A stretch of 7,566 bases of DNA. Source: Verrucomicrobiota bacterium (GTDB lineage: Bacteria > Verrucomicrobiota > Verrucomicrobiia > Limisphaerales > UBA9464). Made by a program: the position numbers and the translations under genes. The notes below the pieces were generated by a model, which worked only from the letters and a program-made list of their open reading frames with translations, did no database searches and was not told where the DNA came from. Location of the stretch: assembly GCA_017302195.1 (NCBI GenBank), contig JAFLEG010000193.1:1-7566 (forward strand), given 5' to 3'. Of this stretch, positions 1 to 6,548 are shown one piece after another; within the stretch, counting starts at the first letter, position 1, and each line of letters begins with the position of its first letter.

Positions 1-2959
1 GTTGGGATTGATGGAGTGCCGACTCGGGGATCGTTTGGCTGGCGGGCTGCGCCAGCGTTGGCGCGAAGTTCGACTCCCCGATGGACTCAATGCGGGCATG
101 GTCATAGCGGATCCAGTGGGCGCCATTGGAGAGGTTGGGGCCCGTGCGAATGATCTCGATGGTGTTGGGACCCGCCGTGGCTCCTGCGGCGGCGGCGGTA
201 AACTCAACCACCAGCGTGGAGGGCTGGGAGATTCGCTGGGATCGGAGCACCACGGAGTTGCCGCTGCCGTTGCGAAAGCGGACGACCATATCGTGATCGC
301 CGAAAACGCTCTGGATCACGTCATTGATGGAATAACCTCCCGAGGCGAACTCCGCGGTGAACCGGAAGGCACGGCCGCTCCCGATGTGCGCCGGGTCGAG
401 AACAAAATGAATTCGATTGGTGCGGTCCCCGGCGGTATGACCCCGCTCCCACGCGCCCGCAGGCTCGTCAAAGGGAACAGACCGTCCCAGGGTCAGGCCG
501 TTGAATCCGGGCGGATACGCCCCGGCAAAGTAAAAATCGTCGTCGGCCACGGGGTTGATCGCGGGATTGGCCGGAAACTCCGGGTCACCTGGCACCCGGG
601 TCACCTCCCCGGGAACCGCATTGCCGCTGCCGTTCTGCATGGAGAATTCGAGGTGCCGCGAGGAGGCGGGTACGGAGGCAGGGTCATCGCTGCCGATCTG
701 CCAAAGTGTCCGAAGCGGTCCCTCGGAGGCAAACAGGGTGTAGTGCCTCACCAACTCGATGCCCGCGGTGTTTAGTGCCGAGGTCGCCAGCGGAGGCATG
801 TGCTGCGATCCCAGCGCGGAGACCCGATGCCAGAGCACCGAGGAGTCCAGGTTGCCGGGCGCGATGACCCGGGCGCCGAAGATACCGAGGTCGTCAATCA
901 CCCCTCCATCGAGGATGCCGGCCTGGGCGAGGGGAGTGCTCAGCCGCCCGTCCCATGTGCCGCGGCCCAATCCGTCCGGCTGATGGCAGTAGGCGCAGTT
1001 CACGTCGAGGTAGGATCGGAACCGGAACTCGAGGCTGGCGGTGGCGTCCGCGGGTGAGGCCAGCCGCGGCAGGGACGCCGGGGAGCCATGCGGCGGGGAA
1101 AAGACGTCCAGATTCCCCAGAGCCGTAAGTTGATTGATCGCCACCCCGCTCACCGTCACATTCCGGTTGAGCTGCCGGGTGCTAAAGCCGAGCGCCCCTC
1201 CGTCGGTGGTGGTGTGGCATACCAGGCACTCCGACCGGCCCGGGTAATGCCAGACCTGGGTGCGGGTCACGCCGCCGTCGAGGATCAGCAGCGTTTCCGA
1301 CTGCCCGGAGTCCCCCACCAGGTCGGCATTGCTTCCATCCGCCCGCCAGCGATAGGTCAGGCCGTACACCGAGTCTGCCGTCTTCACGAGGAACCGGGTC
1401 TCCAGGCGTTTGCGGGTTGCCGGATTGCCGCGGGTCATCTCCATCTCGAAGTGCTTCACCCAGACAGCTCCGGTCGGAAGGGTCCACTGGTCCGCGGCGT
1501 CGCGGGTGATGGCGGACGCGGGATCCTGCAGGAAGAACCAGCGCAGCTTTTCGGCGTGATCGGACCAGAAGGGGGCGTTCACTTCATAGGGCAGGATGCC
1601 CTCCTGGGTCGCGAGGGTCGCCAGATCCGTGAAGACGCCCGTCTGGCTGAGTGTCGCCGGGAGGGGTGTTGCCCCGGACTGCGTGGTGCGCACCAGTTTG
1701 GAGACCCGGCCCACGGTGGTGCCCGAACGTTCCACCACCAGCAGTTCGTCGGTGCCCGGGTGGTTGAAGAAGCAGACAAATGGGGTGCCTGCCGTCATCA
1801 GGCGCACCAGTCCTGTTCCGGCCGGATTCATCGCCCAGATGTGGCGGGTCATGTAGTCTCCAAAGACGTACTTTCCGTAAAGTTCGGGGTGTCGCAGGCC
1901 GCGATAGACGATGCCGCCGACCACGCAGTCTCCCAGGAACTCGGGATTGCCTGTGGACTGGCTGGTGTGGCGGTACTCATGCAGGGGTGGCAGGTAGGTC
2001 ACCCCGGGCGGCAGGCCGGTCTTCTGGTCGGTTCCCTCAAATCGGTTCCAGCCGAAGTTGCCGCCGGCGACGATCCGGTTGATCTCCTCAACCGTGTTGT
2101 TCCCCACATCCCCCGCATACAGGAATCCGGTCACGGAATCGAAGCTCATCCGGAATGGGTTGCGCAGCCCCACGGCCCAGAATTCGGTGCGCACGGATCC
2201 CGGAGATACGGCCTGTCCGCCAAAACTGGTTGCGCCGATGAACGGGTTGTCCCCGGGGATCCAGTAGCCTTCCTGAACCGAGACGTGGGGATTCGGCGGA
2301 AGGCTGCCGGGGCGTCCGTCCACATCCAGACGCAGGATGCCGCCAAACAGATCGAGATCAATGCGCTGCGAGTTGGTGAACTGCCCCCAGGACCCACCGC
2401 CGTCCCCGAGGGAAACGTACAGATAGCCGTCGGGACCAAAATGCAGGTCCCCGCCCTGATGGGTGTCGTTGTAATCCCGTGCCGCGATGAGGACCTGCTC
2501 CGACTGGGTCAAGGCCCGCCATGGATTGGCGGGGTCCGTCTGAAACCGGGAGATCACATTGTGCATCTGCCCCGATCCGGCGTTGGTCCGTGTATAAAAC
2601 ACGAAGAAGCTGCCGTTCTGCTGGTAATTCGGATGAAACGCCAGTCCGGTGAGCCCTCCCTCGCTTGCCGTGAAGGTGCTTGCCGTCAGGTCCAGGAAAA
2701 GTGTGGCGGTCGGGGTGGCCAGGTTGGTGACGACGTCAATCCGTCCCTGCTTTCGGGTGATGAAGAGCGAATTGGTCTGGCCTGGGGGCACGGCCAAGCC
2801 GACGGCCCCTGTGAATTGAAGTCCGCCAAGGGCGTTGGTGAGTGAATATGAGGAAACGGGTGCGGTGAAGGGAAAGCGCGGGGGGGTGGTGGTCCAATGC
2901 TGGCCACACGCCAACTCCATCATCAACCGGAGGGCAGCCACGCCGGCGAAGAATCGCAT
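1..2959 (-). CDS. Secreted PQQ-dependent sugar dehydrogenase (GSDH) fused to SO2930-type diheme cytochrome c, 3' end outside window
   Basis: The frame stays open for 986 codons from ATG 2959 and runs off the window. Residues 1 to about 19 form a signal peptide (MRFFAGVAALRL...ACG before Q). Residues about 25-425 match the glucose/sorbosone dehydrogenase beta-propeller: HQGGDLHFGPDG at 167 (His167 aligns with the catalytic His of soluble glucose dehydrogenase), GLRNPF at 264, GDVGNNTVEEIN, and GGNFGWN at 299-305. Residues about 430-740 match the SO2930/HNE_0200 diheme cytochrome family: NAPFWSDHAEKLRW, heme motif CLVCH at 578-582, ALGFSTRQLNR, second heme motif CAYCH at 655-659, and HMPP with Met721 as likely axial ligand. 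Residues about 745-960 are a beta-rich module (DDDFYFAGAYPPGF, DRTNRIHFVL), and an Ig-like region seems to begin at about 962 (APTLAQPASQTI). Inferred role: periplasmic or outer-surface oxidation of a sugar or alcohol with internal electron transfer to heme. The substrate is unknown. An in-frame ATG at 2968 is an alternative start; neither has a strong Shine-Dalgarno. Confidence 0.88.
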   Translation of the reverse strand, partial: MRFFAGVAALRLMMELACGQHWTTTPPRFPFTAPVSSYSLTNALGGLQFTGAVGLAVPPGQTNSLFITRKQGRIDVVTNLATPTATLFLDLTASTFTASEGGLTGLAFHPNYQQNGSFFVFYTRTNAGSGQMHNVISRFQTDPANPWRALTQSEQVLIAARDYNDTHQGGDLHFGPDGYLYVSLGDGGGSWGQFTNSQRIDLDLFGGILRLDVDGRPGSLPPNPHVSVQEGYWIPGDNPFIGATSFGGQAVSPGSVRTEFWAVGLRNPFRMSFDSVTGFLYAGDVGNNTVEEINRIVAGGNFGWNRFEGTDQKTGLPPGVTYLPPLHEYRHTSQSTGNPEFLGDCVVGGIVYRGLRHPELYGKYVFGDYMTRHIWAMNPAGTGLVRLMTAGTPFVCFFNHPGTDELLVVERSGTTVGRVSKLVRTTQSGATPLPATLSQTGVFTDLATLATQEGILPYEVNAPFWSDHAEKLRWFFLQDPASAITRDAADQWTLPTGAVWVKHFEMEMTRGNPATRKRLETRFLVKTADSVYGLTYRWRADGSNADLVGDSGQSETLLILDGGVTRTQVWHYPGRSECLVCHTTTDGGALGFSTRQLNRNVTVSGVAINQLTALGNLDVFSPPHGSPASLPRLASPADATASLEFRFRSYLDVNCAYCHQPDGLGRGTWDGRLSTPLAQAGILDGGVIDDLGIFGARVIAPGNLDSSVLWHRVSALGSQHMPPLATSALNTAGIELVRHYTLFASEGPLRTLWQIGSDDPASVPASSRHLEFSMQNGSGNAVPGEVTRVPGDPEFPANPAINPVADDDFYFAGAYPPGFNGLTLGRSVPFDEPAGAWERGHTAGDRTNRIHFVLDPAHIGSGRAFRFTAEFASGGYSINDVIQSVFGDHDMVVRFRNGSGNSVVLRSQRISQPSTLVVEFTAAAAGATAGPNTIEIIRTGPNLSNGAHWIRYDHARIESIGESNFAPTLAQPASQTIPESALHQSQ

Positions 2960-2969
2960 AGCCTGCATA

Positions 2970-2980
2970 ACTAAGTTAGT
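2970..2980. repeat. 11-bp palindrome ACTAA-G-TTAGT next to the dehydrogenase start
   Basis: ACTAAGTTAGT is a perfect inverted repeat around one central base. It overlaps the candidate -10 element and lies just upstream of the two possible ATG codons (2968 and 2959). A repressor site is possible, but such a short palindrome can arise by chance. Confidence 0.4.
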
Positions 2981-3004
2981 ATGGGCCGTGGAACTTCGTG
3001 GCAA
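2976..3004 (-). promoter_or_regulatory. Possible sigma70-like promoter for the dehydrogenase-cytochrome gene
   Basis: On the minus strand TTGCCA (3004-2999, five of six matches to TTGACA) is followed after 17 bp by TACTAA (2981-2976, a weak match to TATAAT). The start of transcription would fall near 2970, almost at the ATG at 2968, so a leaderless or very short leader mRNA is possible. The area is AT-richer than its surroundings. The -10 match is weak and this is only a candidate. Confidence 0.27.
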
Positions 3005-3007
3005 GTG

Positions 3008-3023
3008 CGAATCTTCCGATTCG
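3008..3023. repeat. Inverted repeat, 6-bp arms with 4-base loop
   Basis: CGAATC and GATTCG are perfectly complementary arms around TTCC. Read on the minus strand, the direction of both flanking genes, the loop is GGAA, which fits the stable GNRA tetraloop class. It sits directly upstream of the candidate -35 element. No T-run follows on the minus strand, so it is not a typical intrinsic terminator. It may be an operator or an RNA hairpin. Confidence 0.5.
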
Positions 3024-3024
3024 T

Positions 3025-3043
3025 CCCGGACCCTCATTCCGGG
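3025..3043. repeat. Second inverted repeat, 6-bp arms with 7-base loop
   Basis: CCCGGA and TCCGGG are perfect arms around CCCTCAT, separated by one base from the repeat at 3008-3023. A weaker alternative pairing (CATTC 3035-3039 with GAATG 3047-3051) overlaps it and could not form at the same time. The tandem arrangement is visible in the sequence; a regulatory role is inference. Confidence 0.45.
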
Positions 3044-3205
3044 GATGAATGGATGGGTGCATTCCCCCAAAAGGCCCAATCCCGGGTGCGTTGAAGTCGG
3101 TCAGTTAATCATCCCGAATTCTCCAACCGCACTCATCTAATATGGAGCCCGCGATGCGCCCTTCGGAACTGGGAAAATGCCCAATGGCGATCCGGTGCGT
3201 TGACG

Positions 3206-3227
3206 GATCTGCGGCCGGCCGCGGATC
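3206..3227. repeat. 22-bp near-perfect inverted repeat overlapping the stop codon of the Ig-like protein gene
   Basis: Arms GATCTGCGGCC and GGCCGCGGATC differ at one position and contain the perfect core GCGGCCGGCCGC (3211-3222). The outer end covers the TGA stop of the minus-strand gene (3228-3226). As RNA it could form a strong GC stem, which might end or stabilise the transcript, but no U-run follows on the minus strand, so a classical rho-independent terminator is not supported. Confidence 0.45.
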
Positions 3228-4980
3228 ACGGCGCCAGCGCCCGGTAGTAGAGGGGGCCGGTCCCGGCCACCTGGGAATCCTCGAAGCGTCCCGCGCCGCC
3301 GGCGTCCGTGACCACCGTCCCGGCCTCGGACCAGATGGCGGCATCCAGGCGGCTGGCGCGCTGTACCGCGTAGCTGCGGTTCGCACTTCCCTGGAGGTCG
3401 AACGCGATCCGGTCGTTATCCTGAAGTTCCACGCCCGTCAGCACGGCAGGGTCCGCCGGGGTGCCGCCGCCCGCCGCCTTCATGGGAAACCAGGTGGAAC
3501 GGTAGTTGAAGCCATACCCAAACATCATCGGGAACCGGTTGGTTTCGAAGAGGAAGCTCTTCCCGAACAGGATTTCTGCATGATAGGTGCGGCCGGCAGA
3601 GAGGGTATTGGCCGGCAGGACGATGGAGGTGTCGGTGGCCTGGATGGTTCTCGGCACGCAGGGATCAGGTGCCTGGAAGACGATGGTGGAATTCTGGTCA
3701 TCCGAGACGAAGATCGAGATGAAGTCGTCTCCCGATGCACTGGTGAATCCGTTCCACTGGAGGGTGAAGGGTTGGGTGGCCACCACGGACTGTGCTTCGG
3801 CGAAGTTGGTGACCTTTGGGATCGGGGGAAACTCGAGGTCCGACTCGATCTCGGCCACCCGCTCCGGCAGTCCGATCTGGGTGAAGCGCTCGGTGTACGT
3901 CCCGGCCGGGGAGGCGGCCAGCAGTTCGGCTTCGGTGGGGAAGGTTGCGTAAAAGCTGAAGAAGTTGAAGTTGGCCAGGTTGGTGTTGGAACCGTCCGGG
4001 AACTCCAGCGTGGCTGCGGTGACCGGCGCTCCCAAGGGCGGACTGGCCACCACGGCGCCGAAGAGAAATGGCACCCCCTCGTCATCCGGCACCGGATCCG
4101 CCGCGGAGTCCTGTGCATAGTTGCCCCGGCGGGTGATGCCGTAGGAACCCCAGCCGGCCAGCGGGACCGGATCGCACGGGCCCCCGCCGGAGCCGGTGGT
4201 GAACGCGCCCCGATAGGTGCTGCTGGCAAGCGGCTTTCCGGATTCGCTCTCCAGGATCACCGGTGCGCCTGCTGGATTGAGCGCCCACTCGATCCGGGCG
4301 TTTCGTGGAAATCCGCCGGTGTATTCGCAGGTCAGGGACCGGCCATCGGCGGCCCATTGGTACCGGAATTTCGAGCGTTCAATGCCGTTCCCGGCGAAGA
4401 ACACCGCGGGCGGCGTTCCTCCCGGCAACTCGATCTTCTTCATCGGTTGGTTGAAGCGAAAGGTGACCGGCGAGTTGGTCGGCACCGCCTGCGCGTTGTC
4501 CGCCGGCGAGACGGACCCCAGCACCGGGGCGCCCTGACCGGTCGAGAAGGAACCCGACACCGTGGCCAGGGGCGTTCCTGAGGCGCTTTTGACTGCGAGG
4601 AACGGATTTACCCCCGCCGGGTTCAGGGTCCAGGTAATGGTGCTGAGGGGCCAGTTCCCGAAGGCCAGTTGCAGCGTCAGCGTCCGCTTGTCGGAGGCCC
4701 AGGACCCCATGGTCGTCTGCGCCAGATTTGCGGGACTCATCGCCAGATTGCCCAAGGCGGCGAACGGGGCCAGCAGGGTGTCCATGTCCTGATCGAAGAC
4801 GATCACGATCGGCGTTGTGATGGCGACATCGGTGGCGCCATCCGCCGGAGTGACCGAGACGATCCGCGGCGCCTGTGCCGCCACCGTGGCGATCGCGGCC
4901 ACGCCGACAAGGATCCGGAGAACCCACTGGATGCCGGAGGTGAGCCAGGGAATGCGGGAGCGCAGGCATGCCGTCTTCAT
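3226..4980 (-). CDS. Secreted multi-domain protein with duplicated Ig-like (Big_5) domains; function unknown
   Basis: Start chosen at ATG 4980 (584 residues) because GGAAGGGGG lies just upstream and a signal peptide follows (MKTACLRSRIPW, a hydrophobic stretch at 17-35, cleavage after VAA before Gln36). The frame is open 28 codons further to ATG 5064, but that would bury the signal peptide. Residues about 36-149 and 151-265 are two Ig-like domains of the Big_5/SbsA type, each opening with a VSVTPADGA-like or GSVSPADNA-like motif. They share a pattern near their ends: W(T/A)LNPAG, SxSGxPLA, GxF(S/T)TGxG. Residues about 335-505 form another beta-rich module (FTLQWNGF, DDFISIFVSDD, LSAGRTYHAEILF). 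The last 70 residues (SYAVQRAS, AAIWSEAG, RFEDSQ, YYRALAP) resemble a C-terminal module I associate with verrucomicrobial exported proteins. No catalytic motif is seen, so adhesion or surface structure is a guess. It lies 266 bp upstream of the dehydrogenase gene on the same strand. Confidence 0.85.
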   Translation of the reverse strand: MKTACLRSRIPWLTSGIQWVLRILVGVAAIATVAAQAPRIVSVTPADGATDVAITTPIVIVFDQDMDTLLAPFAALGNLAMSPANLAQTTMGSWASDKRTLTLQLAFGNWPLSTITWTLNPAGVNPFLAVKSASGTPLATVSGSFSTGQGAPVLGSVSPADNAQAVPTNSPVTFRFNQPMKKIELPGGTPPAVFFAGNGIERSKFRYQWAADGRSLTCEYTGGFPRNARIEWALNPAGAPVILESESGKPLASSTYRGAFTTGSGGGPCDPVPLAGWGSYGITRRGNYAQDSAADPVPDDEGVPFLFGAVVASPPLGAPVTAATLEFPDGSNTNLANFNFFSFYATFPTEAELLAASPAGTYTERFTQIGLPERVAEIESDLEFPPIPKVTNFAEAQSVVATQPFTLQWNGFTSASGDDFISIFVSDDQNSTIVFQAPDPCVPRTIQATDTSIVLPANTLSAGRTYHAEILFGKSFLFETNRFPMMFGYGFNYRSTWFPMKAAGGGTPADPAVLTGVELQDNDRIAFDLQGSANRSYAVQRASRLDAAIWSEAGTVVTDAGGAGRFEDSQVAGTGPLYYRALAP

Positions 4981-5090
4981 TGCCCCCTTCCATAGCCTCC
5001 CGCTGCCGGTCCATCCAGCGCCGATTTCCTGGCGTCGCAGCTCGGCGCCGGGACTTGACCGCACCTGCCGGCCCCAACACTTTCGCCGGC
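4981..5090. other. Divergent intergenic spacer between the Ig-like protein gene and the protease gene
   Basis: This 110-bp spacer must hold at least part of the promoters for both divergent genes. TTGACC at 5055-5060 on the plus strand resembles a -35 box, but no good -10 hexamer follows at normal spacing. Apart from the ribosome binding site of the minus-strand gene I see no convincing regulatory motif. Confidence 0.5.
4983..4991 (-). promoter_or_regulatory. Shine-Dalgarno-like site for the Ig-like protein gene
   Basis: The minus strand reads GGAAGGGGG CA before ATG 4980, which puts GGAAGG five bases from the start codon. This site fixes the start at 4980 rather than at the upstream ATG 5064. 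The other genes in the window lack an equally clear site. Confidence 0.55.
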
Positions 5091-6548
5091 ATGCGGTTTC
5101 GAATGGTTGCAGCCGGCCTGGTGCTGATGTCGTGCGCTCTGCATGCCCTGCACGCCGGGAATCCGGAGCGCTCGGTCGTGCAGATTCTCACGTTCAGCCA
5201 GACCCCGGTGTACGACGCGCCGTGGCGCTTTGACTCCGTGCGCCGGTCCAGCGGATCCGGATTCGTCATCCGCGGACGCCGCATCATGACCAATGCCCAC
5301 GTGATCGCCTGGGCCAAACAGATCCTGGTGCGGCGGTATCAGGACCCGCGGCCCTTCCAGGCTCGGGTTGCTTATGTCGGACACGACTGCGACCTCGCCC
5401 TGCTTGAGGTGGAGGACCCGGCCTTCTTCGATGGACTGGAGCCGCTGGAGTTCGGCGACCTTCCCGCCGTGCGGTCCACGGTGGTCAGCGTGGGCTATCC
5501 CGCCGGCGGCGAACAGATTTCCTACACCCGCGGCGTGGTGTCCCGCATCGAGGTGCAGCCCTATTCTCACCCCGGCAACCGCTCGCTGCTGGCCGTGCAG
5601 ACCGATGCGGCCATCAATCCCGGCAACAGCGGCGGCCCGGTCCTGCAGGACGACAAGGTGGTGGGGGTGGCCTTCCAGGGCATTCCGGGACTGGAGAATG
5701 CCGGGTTCTTCATTCCGCCCGAGGTGATCCGGCATTTCCTGAAAGATGTGGACGATGGACGCTACGACGGGTTCCCGATGGCCGGCGTCCGCCTGGTGCC
5801 GCTGCAGAATCCGGCCTATCGCTCCCACCTGGGGCTGGGCAACGAGCCGACCGGTGCGCGCATTGATGGCATCCTCTCCGGCACCCCCGCCGAGTCCCGC
5901 TTGAAGCCGGATGACGTGCTGATGGAGGCGGGGGGGCTTCCCGTGGGCAGCGATGGCACGGTGCTCTACGAGGGCAACCGCGTGCCGGTCTCCATCGCCT
6001 TCCAGGGGCCTCAGAGCGGGGAGAGCGTGGCGCTCAAGATCCTCCGCGACCGGCGTCCGATGGAGCTGGAGCTGCCGGTGTCCACCTACGAGGCCGACCG
6101 TCTCGCGGGCAATCAGTACGACGTCCCACCTCGGTACTACGTGCATGGCGGACTGGTATTCACTCCACTGAGTGCCGATTTTCTCCGGACCCTGGGGCGC
6201 GAGCAGTCGGATCCGGCAACCGCTGCCCTGATCTACGAACTCTACTACCGGCGCAGCGAGGATCCGGACAAGGCCCGGCCGGAACCCGTGGTCCTGGCCA
6301 CCACCCTGGCGCATCCGGTCAACGCCAACCTGGGGGTGCGCGGGCGGGCCCTGGTGGACACCATCAATGGCGTTCGCATCGAGCGACTGGAAGATGTGGT
6401 GAAGGCCTTGGAGAATCCCTCCGGCGATCAGCATCTCATCCAGTTTTCCGGGCGCGGCGGCTTTGAGTGCCTGGACCGCGCTGCTGCCGCCGCCGCCACC
6501 CCCCAGATCCTCGACACCCACGGAATCCCCAGCGACCGACGCCTATGA
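5091..6548 (+). CDS. Exported Deg/HtrA-type serine protease with PDZ domain and DEG9-like C-terminus
   Basis: A 485-residue trypsin-like protease. The start at ATG 5091 places a signal peptide (MRFRMVAAGLVLMSCALHALHA) at the N-terminus; the frame is open to ATG 4968, but that extension is Arg/Pro-rich and would overlap the divergent gene. Cleavage may be after AHA22; LMSC15 is a poor lipobox, so a lipoprotein is a weaker option. The triad is complete: His70 in TNAHV, Asp101 in CDLALL, Ser180 in NPGNSGGP. GSGFVI precedes the His, and TDAAINPGNSGGPV is typical of DegP/DegQ/DegS. A PDZ domain spans about 230-330 (GILSGTPAES...LKPDDVLMEAGG). The tail from about 352 (GGLVFTPLSADFL, VVLATTLAHPVNANLG, VDTINGVRIERLEDVV) resembles the second PDZ-like region of plant DEG2/9/10. 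Expected role: extracytoplasmic protein quality control or regulated proteolysis. It ends in an ATGA overlap with the next gene. An alanine run (6478-6498, GC-rich codons) lies near the C-terminus. Confidence 0.92.
   Translation: MRFRMVAAGLVLMSCALHALHAGNPERSVVQILTFSQTPVYDAPWRFDSVRRSSGSGFVIRGRRIMTNAHVIAWAKQILVRRYQDPRPFQARVAYVGHDCDLALLEVEDPAFFDGLEPLEFGDLPAVRSTVVSVGYPAGGEQISYTRGVVSRIEVQPYSHPGNRSLLAVQTDAAINPGNSGGPVLQDDKVVGVAFQGIPGLENAGFFIPPEVIRHFLKDVDDGRYDGFPMAGVRLVPLQNPAYRSHLGLGNEPTGARIDGILSGTPAESRLKPDDVLMEAGGLPVGSDGTVLYEGNRVPVSIAFQGPQSGESVALKILRDRRPMELELPVSTYEADRLAGNQYDVPPRYYVHGGLVFTPLSADFLRTLGREQSDPATAALIYELYYRRSEDPDKARPEPVVLATTLAHPVNANLGVRGRALVDTINGVRIERLEDVVKALENPSGDQHLIQFSGRGGFECLDRAAAAAATPQILDTHGIPSDRRL

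Noticed and set aside
2..775. Plus-strand open frame of 257 codons at the window start
   Set aside because: It is opposite the C-terminal modules of the minus-strand dehydrogenase gene, and its translation is low-complexity Gly/Arg sequence.
1088..2845. Plus-strand open frame of 585 codons
   Set aside because: It lies wholly opposite the dehydrogenase-cytochrome gene. Its translation has no recognisable motif or signal peptide, while the minus strand gives GSDH and heme motifs in order. Long antisense frames are common in GC-rich DNA.
3142..4581. Plus-strand open frame of 479 codons
   Set aside because: It is antisense to the Ig-like protein gene, Gly/Arg-rich and without recognisable domains. 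The minus-strand frame has a ribosome binding site, signal peptide and repeated domains.
5055..5083. Candidate promoter TTGACC before the protease gene
   Set aside because: The -35-like hexamer is good, but the sequences 15-18 bp downstream match a -10 box at only one or two positions.
4968..5090. Longer N-terminus for the protease, starting at ATG 4968
   Set aside because: The extra 41 residues are Arg/Pro-rich, would place the signal peptide internally and would overlap the divergent gene's start.
4977..6521. Minus-strand open frame of 514 codons
   Set aside because: It mirrors almost the entire protease gene, whose plus-strand product has a complete catalytic triad. The antisense product is His/Gly-rich with no known fold, so it is a shadow frame.
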